Assembly: GCF_000282335.1 (NCBI RefSeq)
Contig: NZ_AKJM01000134.1
Span: 1-64,000, forward strand
Direction of reading: 5' to 3'
DNA length: 64,000 nt
Origin: Pseudomonas sp. GM48
GTDB taxonomy: Bacteria; Pseudomonadota; Gammaproteobacteria; Pseudomonadales; Pseudomonadaceae
The position numbers were made by a program, and so were the translations under genes. The notes under the pieces were generated by a model that saw only the letters and a program-made list of their open reading frames with translations, was not told where the DNA came from and made no database searches. This document shows, one piece after another, positions 24,681-32,743 of this stretch. Numbering within the stretch: the first letter of the stretch is position 1; each line of letters begins with the position of its first letter.

Positions 24681-25857
24681 TATTACAGTCCAGTTGCCCT
24701 TGGTCGACGAAACCCCGCTGGATCCGCATGCCTTGGCGCTCAACGCGCAGGAAGCCGCGGCGGCCTTTATCGCCGCCGGTACGGCGGCCAATACGGTGCG
24801 CAGTTATCGCAGCGCCCTCGCCTATTGGTCGGCGTGGCTGCAGTTGCGTTACGGCCAGGTACTCGGGAATACCCCGCTGCCGCCGGCGGTAGCGATTCAG
24901 TTCGTCCTGGACCACTTGGCCCGGCCGTTGGAAAACGGCGGATGGGCGCACTTGCTGCCGCCGTCAATCGACGCCGCGCTGGTCACCGCCCGAGTTAAGG
25001 CTAAGGTGGGACCGCTGGCGTTTAATACGGTCAGCCACCGTCTTTCGGTGTTGGGTAAATGGCATCGGATCAAGGAGTGGGACAGTCCGACCGAGGCGTC
25101 GGCGCTGAAGACCCTGCTGCGCGAGGCGCGCAAGGCGCAGTCGCGTCAGGGCGTCAACGTGCGCAAGAAGAGCGCGATCGTGCTGGAACCGTTGCAGGCG
25201 CTGCTCGCCACCTGCGACGACGGCGTGCGCGGTGTTCGCGACCGCGCCCTGTTGCTGTTGGCCTGGAGTGGCGGCGGCCGGCGGCGTTCGGAGGTGGTGG
25301 GCCTGCAGGTGAGCGATGTGCGCCAGCTGGATGCCGACACCTGGCTGTATGCCCTGGGCGCGACCAAGACCGAGACCGGCGGCGTGCGCCGTGAAAAACC
25401 CCTGCGCGGCCCCGCAGCCCACGCCCTCACCGCCTGGCTGGCGGTGGCTCCCGCCGATACCGGCCCACTGTTTCGTCGACTGTACAAGGGTGGCAAGGTC
25501 GGGACTATAGCGCTGTCGGCCGATCAGGTCGCACGCATCGTGCAGCGCCGGGCGAAACTGGCCGGACTGGAGGGGGATTGGGCGGCGCATAGTTTGCGCT
25601 CGGGGTTTGTCACCGAGGCCGGACGCCAGGGCGTGCCACTCGGCGAAGTGATGGCGATGACCGAACACCGCAGCGTCAGCACCGTCATGGGCTACTTTCA
25701 GGCCGGTTCGTTGCTGGGCAGCCGCGCCAGTGAGCTGCTAGAGCCTGCAACGCAGTTGGGCGCTCCGCCGAAGGATCATCGAACCGATCTCGCCGTGCAT
25801 CCCGCCGAGCGGGATAGCAAGGAACACGTCGCAACAGACCCCGCGCGCGAAGTTTGA
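24667..25857 (+). CDS. TnpS-like tyrosine recombinase
   Basis: The protein of about 396 residues has a SAM-like core-binding domain (AANTVRSYRSALAYWSAWLQ) and a catalytic domain with Arg in GGGRRRSEVVGL, the HSLRSGFVTEAGRQG box (H-x-x-R) and the terminal MTEHRSVSTVMGYFQ box with the Tyr nucleophile. It is therefore likely active. The start is uncertain: a TTG at 24667 begins the conserved part; the frame is open further upstream but overlaps the divergent gene. With the KfrA-like partner it resembles the TnpS/TnpT cointegrate-resolution pair, yet no Tn3-family transposase is in the window. Confidence 0.78.
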   Translation: MNVLNITVQLPLVDETPLDPHALALNAQEAAAAFIAAGTAANTVRSYRSALAYWSAWLQLRYGQVLGNTPLPPAVAIQFVLDHLARPLENGGWAHLLPPSIDAALVTARVKAKVGPLAFNTVSHRLSVLGKWHRIKEWDSPTEASALKTLLREARKAQSRQGVNVRKKSAIVLEPLQALLATCDDGVRGVRDRALLLLAWSGGGRRRSEVVGLQVSDVRQLDADTWLYALGATKTETGGVRREKPLRGPAAHALTAWLAVAPADTGPLFRRLYKGGKVGTIALSADQVARIVQRRAKLAGLEGDWAAHSLRSGFVTEAGRQGVPLGEVMAMTEHRSVSTVMGYFQAGSLLGSRASELLEPATQLGAPPKDHRTDLAVHPAERDSKEHVATDPAREV

Positions 25858-26095
25858 GTGTTGTCGTCCCCCCATGCCCTGGATGCTCTGCGAATTGCCG
25901 CAGAAAGGCATTGCCAGACTGGAGGCTGGTTGTCGGCGTGCGCACTTCCCAGGCACGTTTCGGCCATGTCGCAACAACACCTATCCAGCCACCAGACTTG
26001 CAGACACGCGGGTGAAGGCGACCAAATCAAAGATTCGCCTTTCCTCCCAGACACGTGAGCGATGACACCTGGTCCGGCGTTGCCAGGCATCTCGG
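25858..26095. other. Gap between recombinase and TniQ genes
   Basis: These 238 bp should contain the left end of the Tn7-like element if its genes are bounded by tniQ. I looked for TGT-starting terminal repeats matching the right side (32165-32540) and found none I would defend. A CCTGG/CCAGG stem lies at about 26061-26082. Confidence 0.35.
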
Positions 26096-27448
26096 CTAGA
26101 AATAAAACATCGCGGTCGCCCTCAGGGAGCCGTAGAACAGGGTGGGGGTAGTTGTCGGGGTGCTGAGCTCGGCACAGGTACCGAAATTACGGATAACGAG
26201 CGCTTGCGCGTTCTGGACAGGCCCCATAAGCCGGCGCAAGGACGCACGGTCAGCGGGAAGGTCAAACAGACACCGATAGCGCCCTTGCAGCCGCTCCCCA
26301 AGGAGGCGGTCCAACATGGTCTGGTTTCTGCCTACCTCCAATACCGCAAAAAAATGCTGAAGATCAACATGAGCGACAAACCGCGACGCCGAACGACTCC
26401 AGAACCATAAGCGGGCGACAAGCTGGTAGAACACACTCTGAAAAAACACTCTCGCCACCTTGGGCGCCATATTGAGTTTGGCCAACTCCAGTGAGGCCCG
26501 TTCGGATAGGCGCGGCACCGCTTGATCACTCATCAGGTATTCAAATTTTTGCCGAAACAGAGACAATGCCGCGTTATACACACAGACGCTGCGCGGCGAA
26601 TTACCCAAATCAGGTAGCGAAAGAACGCCACGACATGGGCAGTCGCGATGCGCATTAAGCAGGCGCCCCTGATGAAAGCCGACAAACCGCCGGTAGTCTT
26701 CATCTGGAAAATTGCACGCCGGACGCGGACCGCCCAGTTCGAATTCCTTCAGCCATATTTTTGTAGTGTGGTCAGGAAGTGCCTCCTGCATGACGCCCCC
26801 GGCGGCAAGGGCATGCGCACGGTCATCGCTTACCACTGCAAAATGGAGCACGTCCAATACCCCCAGCCGGTGCAGCCGGGCAGTATTGGTGAGAAAATCG
26901 CGGCAAGCAAAAATGAAGGGGCTGGCGCCACGAAAACGACAGGCGGCAAAGATTGCTGCCCGGCTCGGCACCCAGTAGCCGCAGTCCTGGCAGCTATAGC
27001 CGACCGAACTCCCGAACGGCGTGGGTGTGAATTTCCGAACGTCCAGGCAACGTTCACAGAGCGGTTTCAGCGGTTGCTGGTGCCAAGGACAGCAGACAAC
27101 AAAGCGCAGTGAAAAGAACGCCGCGACGAATCCTGCTTCTGCCAGACATTGTGCGCAGTACTTGGCTGTGCCGTTCGTATGCTTCGGAAAATAAGCGGCG
27201 GCGCGTTTGGCGGAATTGGTCAGCGACACAAAAAACCGAGAGTCATGGTAAATCGCGCCTAAAGCCTTCTCGATATGAGCGTCCTTGCCTTTTTTCGAGA
27301 CTCGCTGCGCCTTCTTCAGGGGAAAGGTGTCCAGTACCACTCTACCGTTGACGCCATTTACCACGGCCGCCTTGTGCAGGCTGGCAACGGCATGCTCAAA
27401 CGGCCAGGGAAAATAATCCGGGAAAAATAGACCGTTTTTATAGTACAT
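26096..27448 (-). CDS. tniQ: TniQ/TnsD family transposition target-selection protein
   Basis: The 450-residue protein has the TniQ N-terminal start (FPDYFPWPFEHAVASLHKAAVVNG) and the family zinc-finger cysteines (YCAQCLAEAG, VCCPWHQQPLKPLCERCLD, YSCQDCGYW; about residues 95-165). These proteins recognise the target site and recruit the TnsC ATPase. The ATG at 27448 overlaps the end of the tnsC gene by 11 bp; a longer upstream frame lies wholly within tnsC. It is the last gene of the leftward tns operon. Confidence 0.85.
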   Translation of the reverse strand: MYYKNGLFFPDYFPWPFEHAVASLHKAAVVNGVNGRVVLDTFPLKKAQRVSKKGKDAHIEKALGAIYHDSRFFVSLTNSAKRAAAYFPKHTNGTAKYCAQCLAEAGFVAAFFSLRFVVCCPWHQQPLKPLCERCLDVRKFTPTPFGSSVGYSCQDCGYWVPSRAAIFAACRFRGASPFIFACRDFLTNTARLHRLGVLDVLHFAVVSDDRAHALAAGGVMQEALPDHTTKIWLKEFELGGPRPACNFPDEDYRRFVGFHQGRLLNAHRDCPCRGVLSLPDLGNSPRSVCVYNAALSLFRQKFEYLMSDQAVPRLSERASLELAKLNMAPKVARVFFQSVFYQLVARLWFWSRSASRFVAHVDLQHFFAVLEVGRNQTMLDRLLGERLQGRYRCLFDLPADRASLRRLMGPVQNAQALVIRNFGTCAELSTPTTTPTLFYGSLRATAMFYF

Positions 27449-28358
27449 CGCAAAATGTCCGCACACCGGAGCGGCGCACCGCCTCGTTGACCAGCTTTTC
27501 ATCGGTTTCGAACAGGGCGCTGTCATGTGGCGCAATGAGCAGCAACAGGTCGACGATCGCTTCGCGCACATGTTGCATGGGGAGATTGTTGACATACTTC
27601 CCTGTCACACTTTCAGCGAATGCCTTCCAAAATAAGCCGGCCAGCGGGGCCAGCCTGAAACCGGCGGCAAATGCCTCGGGCACGAAGAAGGCTGTATAAC
27701 TGGTGCCCGACCCGACAGGGTATTCGGAGTTATCGTCGCATCCCGCTAGAATCGTCGTCAGTTCCTCAACGTTGCGACAGCCTCGGAACGGGATGATTTC
27801 CGAGAAGAAACGCCCCACTATCGCATGGTGCGATACCAACTGAAGCCCCGTGAGCCGCTCATAGATCTCCGATTGCGCGAAACCAATCACCGTCAGAGTA
27901 ATACCTTCCACCTGGAGGTAATTGTGCAGGTCGGCCAATACGTGGTAGTCGTTTGGACGCCAATGTTGAATTTCATCGACAACCAGTACACATTGCGGTG
28001 CAGGCTGACCGGTCACATGCCCTTCGATATAAGCCAGTAGGTGCTGGAGGTAATCTACTCCACGTGATGTAGGCTTGGTGTTCTCCGATAGACACAGCTC
28101 AGTCAACACGGACTGCCGCTTGCCGGGTTCGCGGTAACGGGCGATGTGTAGCATTACGTGCACGTTCGGCAACTGGACCTTCAACTGGTCGGCGACGAAT
28201 TCTGCACAACGGGATTTACCGACCCGCGGCTTGCCTTCGAACAGCACGGCTGATCGTCTGGCGCTCACCCGATCGAGGCTTAATCGAAGTACACGGACCA
28301 TCTGGTGCGTGATGATCTGCGCCCTGTCGGTGACTAGGGGATGTGCGGAGGAGCTCAT
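27438..28358 (-). CDS. tnsC: TnsC/TniB-family transposition ATPase
   Basis: The 306-residue AAA+ ATPase has Walker A EGKPRVGKSR (about 41-50), Walker B CVLVVDEIQHW (123-133) and a sensor region TVIGFAQSEIYERL. Such proteins form filaments on DNA and pass the TniQ target signal to the transposase. Its ATG overlaps the tnsB stop by four bases, and its end overlaps tniQ by 11, so the operon is translationally coupled. Confidence 0.87.
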   Translation of the reverse strand: MSSSAHPLVTDRAQIITHQMVRVLRLSLDRVSARRSAVLFEGKPRVGKSRCAEFVADQLKVQLPNVHVMLHIARYREPGKRQSVLTELCLSENTKPTSRGVDYLQHLLAYIEGHVTGQPAPQCVLVVDEIQHWRPNDYHVLADLHNYLQVEGITLTVIGFAQSEIYERLTGLQLVSHHAIVGRFFSEIIPFRGCRNVEELTTILAGCDDNSEYPVGSGTSYTAFFVPEAFAAGFRLAPLAGLFWKAFAESVTGKYVNNLPMQHVREAIVDLLLLIAPHDSALFETDEKLVNEAVRRSGVRTFCDVL

Positions 28359-30265
28359 CGCTCGCCTCGGTTCAGCACGCGGCCGGGGGTGGGCAGTTCA
28401 CCGTAATCGGCATCCGCCTGGATAAAATAGTCCGGTCGCACTGGCCGGTTTTTTTGGGGGCGCGGATTATCTGCCTCCGGGGTGGCAGCTTCCCGGGTGA
28501 TGGACAACGCCACGCCAGCTTGCCCGTGCTGGGTGAAATAATCACTGAGCTGCTGAACTGGGCTTTTATCTGCATCGATTTGCAGCTCCCCTGAGCAAAT
28601 CAAGCTGTTTACCCTGCGCCGTACGGAGGGTGTATGCTTGAATTCGCCCCAAAATCCCTGCGCTAGGAGAAAACCGAGACAGCCGCCAGTTGCCAGGTAC
28701 GCTTTGACTGCCCGGTAATCGCGATTGTCAATTTCGATCAATAACTCCATGCCGACGAAGCCAAAATCACCGGCCAGAACCTCGTTGGTGTAGTGCACCC
28801 GGTCTAGTTGGATGTAAGGACGACGTCCATTGTCGCAACTGCCACGCACCGTGGCCTTGCGTGTGGTCATGTCTGCTTGCAATCGCTCTACCTGATCAGC
28901 CCCGTACCTTGGTATGAGCATGCCCTGGCGGAAGAACTGCTCCAGGTAACCCAGCGGGGAAAAGTGTCCCAGCCCTTCGCTGGGCCGGGCATTGTAGTTG
29001 GCCAGCATCACGTCCATCGCATCCTCCATGAGCGTGAGGTCTATTTCGTAGTCCACCGCCTTTTGTTCGGCGTCCTTGGCTCGGCCGGCATAAGGATGAC
29101 TTCCTGTCGATGACACCAACAGGTGAACGTTCCGTGCCACCTCAAGAAAGGAGCGCTCGATCTCCGCCCGCGTTTCAAAATGCCCCACCGGGCCTATGCA
29201 CACCTGGAAACCGAAGTCGCAGCGTGCCACGGTAGTGATTTTTTTGGCGAGGTTGGACAGGTGGCTGTCGGCAAACAACACCCCGAAGCTGATGCCCTGG
29301 CAGTCTTCGATGACGCCCGAGGGCAGCCCTGCACCCGGCTTGTACCGATATTCTTCATTGGCCAACACCCTCGGGCGCCAGTGCCCAAGGCAAGCCTGGG
29401 CAATGACTTCGCGCACATCGGACGCTGAGACTTCACTTCTCAGTACCAGCTTGTAGGCCAGGACGGCGTTGGCGAAGGCATCGATCATCGATAGTAACCA
29501 GATCCGATCGACCACGACCCACTGATAGACTCCCGGAGCTTCTTCTACTCTCAGTGCAAATATGGCGTCGATGTAATGGCCATCAAGTTGAGCGCAATCG
29601 AACGGCCGCTTCGCCTGGATGTAGCGCTTATGGCCTGTCCCGGTCGCAAGGTGAGCTACGGCAGCCTCGTCTCCGTGAGCGTGGATGTACTGGACGGCGA
29701 ACCGTGCCCGTAGTGCTTTCAAGTACTTCCGTATCGACGTACGACCTTTGTGCTTAGTGTTGAACGGCCAGGACGGGGACACAATTCCGGCCTTCTCCAG
29801 GGTTTGATAAAATTTCGATACCAAGATACTCATGCCCCCTCGGGCATCACTCCATACCGCACCCGGGGTACGGAGAATGTCGATCATGGCAGCTTCAATT
29901 TCGCTGTGCTCAGATAAGAGCATGTTGAGCACTCCGGTCAGGCCCCCTTGCTGCTCGGTTCGTTTCGGACCAATGGGCTTGCGTCGCGTATAGGAAACAA
30001 CCCGCGCTTGCGCCAGCAAGGCCTGCTCACCGAAGTAATGCCCCTCCTCATCCATAGAGCAGAAGCGCTGCACATTTCGGTTGACCTCATTGGCCGGCAT
30101 TCCGGTTCGCAGCTTGATCTCCTTCATTGAAGCGCCGTCGATATACATTGACACGGCGAGCCGTTTGCTGGCGAAGTCCGGCCATTCTGCCTGTGACACT
30201 GATGCTGGCTCGACACGCGGCCAATCACCGTTCCTGAATGCCTGCGGAACCGCGACACGTTTCAT
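28355..30265 (-). CDS. tnsB: TnsB/TniA-family DDE transposase
   Basis: The 636-residue protein has an N-terminal helix-turn-helix region and an RNase H-like DDE core: Asp in AQLDGHYIDA (D228), Asp in VLFADSHLSN (D333) and Glu in ETRAEIERSF (E368 or E370), spaced as in Mu/Tn7-type enzymes. A C-terminal Mu-type beta-barrel (VHYTNEVLAGDFGF) follows. It would cut and join the 3' ends of the element. The start overlaps the tnsA stop (ATGA). Confidence 0.88.
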   Translation of the reverse strand: MKRVAVPQAFRNGDWPRVEPASVSQAEWPDFASKRLAVSMYIDGASMKEIKLRTGMPANEVNRNVQRFCSMDEEGHYFGEQALLAQARVVSYTRRKPIGPKRTEQQGGLTGVLNMLLSEHSEIEAAMIDILRTPGAVWSDARGGMSILVSKFYQTLEKAGIVSPSWPFNTKHKGRTSIRKYLKALRARFAVQYIHAHGDEAAVAHLATGTGHKRYIQAKRPFDCAQLDGHYIDAIFALRVEEAPGVYQWVVVDRIWLLSMIDAFANAVLAYKLVLRSEVSASDVREVIAQACLGHWRPRVLANEEYRYKPGAGLPSGVIEDCQGISFGVLFADSHLSNLAKKITTVARCDFGFQVCIGPVGHFETRAEIERSFLEVARNVHLLVSSTGSHPYAGRAKDAEQKAVDYEIDLTLMEDAMDVMLANYNARPSEGLGHFSPLGYLEQFFRQGMLIPRYGADQVERLQADMTTRKATVRGSCDNGRRPYIQLDRVHYTNEVLAGDFGFVGMELLIEIDNRDYRAVKAYLATGGCLGFLLAQGFWGEFKHTPSVRRRVNSLICSGELQIDADKSPVQQLSDYFTQHGQAGVALSITREAATPEADNPRPQKNRPVRPDYFIQADADYGELPTPGRVLNRGER

Positions 30266-30942
30266 AATGCCCCCTTCAATGACCAGGCCGTCTGTCTCGT
30301 GGGGGTGGTGCCCTCGATTTCCAGTGCCACAACCCCTTCGATCATGAGGCGTACCATCGCGCTAATCAGGTGTGTGGGAGCCAGCTCGGGATAGGTTTGC
30401 AGCAAACCACCAAGCGTCCCGGCCTTCACTTGATTCACGTAATCGAGAGTAGTCATCTGCACGTGATCAACGATGGGTTGATTGCGCGCAACTGCAATGA
30501 AGTGCATCAGGCGAAGACGTGGTACTAGCTCATACTGGCGGGGGATGCGCGTAGACTCATCGAATAAGCGATATATAGCGCCGTTGTTCGCGCATATTTC
30601 TCGCTGCATCATGATCTGTTCGCTGGAATTTACTTCATCAACATGTCCTGCTTTGACCTCATGCCACTCCTGCACGCCGTCGGCGTTTCTCACTACTACA
30701 TCTGGCCGGGTCCGACGCCCCCCTCGCTGTTCGCCATACAGTTCACTTGCCGCAGGGATCCAAAAATCAACAACATGGGCATCAAACTCAAGGTTCAAGA
30801 GCCAGTGAGCGAGTTCCTGGTTGCTTTCCAGAATGAGGTCAGAACGGATCTTATGGCTGTAGACCAACCACAAGTAGCTTCGAGTCGATCGCCTGCTACG
30901 GAGCCGCGCGAGAAATGCATTTTCCGGTGTTTTATTAGGCAT
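30262..30942 (-). CDS. tnsA: TnsA-family endonuclease
   Basis: The 226-residue protein has a restriction-endonuclease-like core, GGRRTRPDVVV then EWHEVKAGHVDE, giving the Asp, Glu and Lys of TnsA. In Tn7 this enzyme cuts the 5' ends so that the element moves by cut-and-paste. I chose the ATG at 30942 after GGGGATGG; the frame stays open to 31104 but that part is hydrophobic and unlike the family. It is the first gene of the tnsA-tnsB-tnsC-tniQ operon. Confidence 0.82.
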   Translation of the reverse strand: MPNKTPENAFLARLRSRRSTRSYLWLVYSHKIRSDLILESNQELAHWLLNLEFDAHVVDFWIPAASELYGEQRGGRRTRPDVVVRNADGVQEWHEVKAGHVDEVNSSEQIMMQREICANNGAIYRLFDESTRIPRQYELVPRLRLMHFIAVARNQPIVDHVQMTTLDYVNQVKAGTLGGLLQTYPELAPTHLISAMVRLMIEGVVALEIEGTTPTRQTAWSLKGAL

Positions 30943-31126
30943 AGCCATCCCCAAGACCGATGAGAGTCGTAGGGTGTCAAGCCTTTCCCTCGCGTGAATT
31001 CCCTTTAATTGGGGTGGCAGCACCGAGCACTGAGTATAGACGACGGTATAAAGGGCTATGAAAAAAAACAAAAACTCAGCGTCTATGCGCTCCGGTATAG
31101 GCACACACTAAACTTGACAAAGAGCA

Positions 31127-32164
31127 ATGCAACGTTCAGAACAACGGGGCATTATGAACAGGCAAAAATGTGAGCCACACGATGGTTTCGCCGTCGACCT
31201 AAAAACTCAGTACGGCAGGACCTTGCTACATTACATTCAGTCGCAAAGTCGGGATTTGCCGGCGCTTGCCTACGAAGTCTGTGTTTATCTGGCAGACTGC
31301 TATGTCTGTGATGGCGGGGTACGGATAGATCACGCGCTCGCAGCACTCGGTCGCTGGCATCAGGACAATGATTTTCCCGATCCTACTACGTGCCCGTCAG
31401 TGATCGCTCTGGCAGGCCAAATCAGGCGTGGATTGCGTCCACGAGTTTCACTTCAACTGCCCCCCTCTATAGCTGATGTAATGTACCTTGCCGATGCGCA
31501 TGAACGACGTTTCTGCCGCGAGACGCCGCCCAACGCAGAATGCGACGAAGTGGGGAGATCAATTCGTTACTCCGGACTGGTTGCCCGCCGTAACAGAGCA
31601 ATTTTGCTTATTGGTTTCTGGTTCGGGCTGACCACCCTACAGGTTTGTAAACTTAGGTGGAACGAGGTAACGATGGCTGACGGTTTTCTCAAAATCACCA
31701 TTGACCGTACCGAAGCGAACGGAGGCGGAACGAAATACTCCTTTCAGCTAGGTCGCCTTCCTTTACTCTGTCCTTTGGCGGCACTCGAGGTCTGGTTGGC
31801 TTATGCAGGCAGTTCCAACAACTATGTCTTCCCCTGCAGCACACGAAAAGCGCTGCCGGGCCCGGTCAGTTCTCGAGCCGTGCAAGATAGCTTCAATAAA
31901 ATAATGAAAAACATTGGAGCGGCATTCAGTATGAGATCGCTTCGCTACAGTCTTTACTTCTTCCTTGTGGACAATGGATGGTCTCGCCAGAAAATATTGA
32001 AATATGTGCCATTTTATTACAAAAACGCATCCAAGGTTCGTATAGGTAGAACCACGCGAGACATCGCCACAGGTGGAGCCCACCACAAAATCTGCGCCGA
32101 TGACATGGCGGAGATAAACTCCATAATCGAAAAAAACTTTACCAGGCCGTTTAGTATCTTTTGA
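31127..32164 (+). CDS. Degenerate tyrosine-recombinase-fold protein
   Basis: The 345-residue protein has the outline of a tyrosine recombinase: an N-terminal helical domain, then RNRAILLIGFWFGLTTLQV followed by CKLRWNEV, and a later SMRSLRYSLYFFLVDNG box. Compared with the family, the first catalytic Arg (normally in GLRxSEL) is Thr, the HxxRH box reads RSLRY, and no Tyr is found at the usual distance near its end. It is probably inactive as a recombinase and may be a DNA-binding accessory factor. It is divergent from tnsA (185 bp) and more AT-rich toward its 3' end. Start alternatives are 31127 and 31154. Confidence 0.65.
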   Translation: MQRSEQRGIMNRQKCEPHDGFAVDLKTQYGRTLLHYIQSQSRDLPALAYEVCVYLADCYVCDGGVRIDHALAALGRWHQDNDFPDPTTCPSVIALAGQIRRGLRPRVSLQLPPSIADVMYLADAHERRFCRETPPNAECDEVGRSIRYSGLVARRNRAILLIGFWFGLTTLQVCKLRWNEVTMADGFLKITIDRTEANGGGTKYSFQLGRLPLLCPLAALEVWLAYAGSSNNYVFPCSTRKALPGPVSSRAVQDSFNKIMKNIGAAFSMRSLRYSLYFFLVDNGWSRQKILKYVPFYYKNASKVRIGRTTRDIATGGAHHKICADDMAEINSIIEKNFTRPFSIF

Positions 32165-32477
32165 CATTAAAATGCATCAGAGCATCGCTTCCGAATTCAA
32201 TCATTTATAAATCTTTAGTTGCGGGCAAAAAAGGCAATCTGTGCAGGCATGAATTGCCACGAACAAACATATTGAAAAAGTGCAAGCAGGCGATGAAAAA
32301 CCATTGAACTTTATTATTTTTTTATAAAGACAAGATCAATTATTTAGTTCTGAGAACTGTGGAATCTTCAGTATTTCTGCAAATTCTTACGCTTTTGAAA
32401 TATCCACCCCGATGCTCACCCGCGTCCCGCAATAAATTTGTATCGACCTCGCAGTTGGATTGCTGCCGCACCTGTAA
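32165..32477. other. AT-rich gene-free region, probable right end of the Tn7-like element
   Basis: This stretch is clearly richer in A and T than the rest of the window and holds no supported ORF. Its place outside the integrase-like gene suits the right end of the element with transposase binding repeats, but I could not identify repeat units or a terminal inverted repeat with confidence. Confidence 0.4.
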
Positions 32478-32517
32478 GTTTCGGTGACGCGAATCATATG
32501 GCCGGAATGTTTCGCCA
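32478..32517. repeat. 40-bp dispersed repeat, copy 1
   Basis: This segment is identical at 38 of 40 positions to 46117-46156, in the same orientation. It contains GTGACGCGAATCATATGG and GGAATGTTTCG. Flanking bases differ, so it is a short dispersed element or the end of an insertion sequence rather than a gene. Confidence 0.6.
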
Positions 32518-32544
32518 ATCATTAAGAAATGGAGGCGAAAATAG

Positions 32545-32574
32545 AAGCCCCGAAGACGCGAACCTTCGGGGCTT
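32545..32574. terminator. Bidirectional terminator-like hairpin
   Basis: A perfect 11-bp stem AAGCCCCGAAG/CTTCGGGGCTT with an 8-nt loop is followed rightward by TGTATTT and leftward by CTATTTT. It could stop transcripts from either side. The following bases up to 32743 show nothing recognisable. Confidence 0.6.
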
Positions 32575-32743
32575 TGTATTTCTGCTTCACGGTCACCGAT
32601 ATTGGGTTACCGCGAATACCGCCTCGCAGCCCGCGAGGTCTACCAGGTATTGCAGGATGTCGCGCTCGACACGCAATCCATGACACAAAACAGCCGTCAA
32701 TCATTGAACGTGATCTACCACGGCCTACCGAGTGTACTAAGCA

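Noticed and set aside
26096..31104. CRISPR-associated transposon
   Set aside because: The tns-tniQ operon suggested it, but there is no Cas12k or Cascade gene, repeat array or guide-like sequence nearby.
31127..32164. Functional phage-type integrase
   Set aside because: The catalytic Arg, His and Tyr positions are not conserved, so I call it degenerate.
25858..32540. Terminal inverted repeats of the Tn7-like element
   Set aside because: I compared TGT-beginning sequences on both sides and found only short chance matches such as GGCAATTC; no defensible ends.
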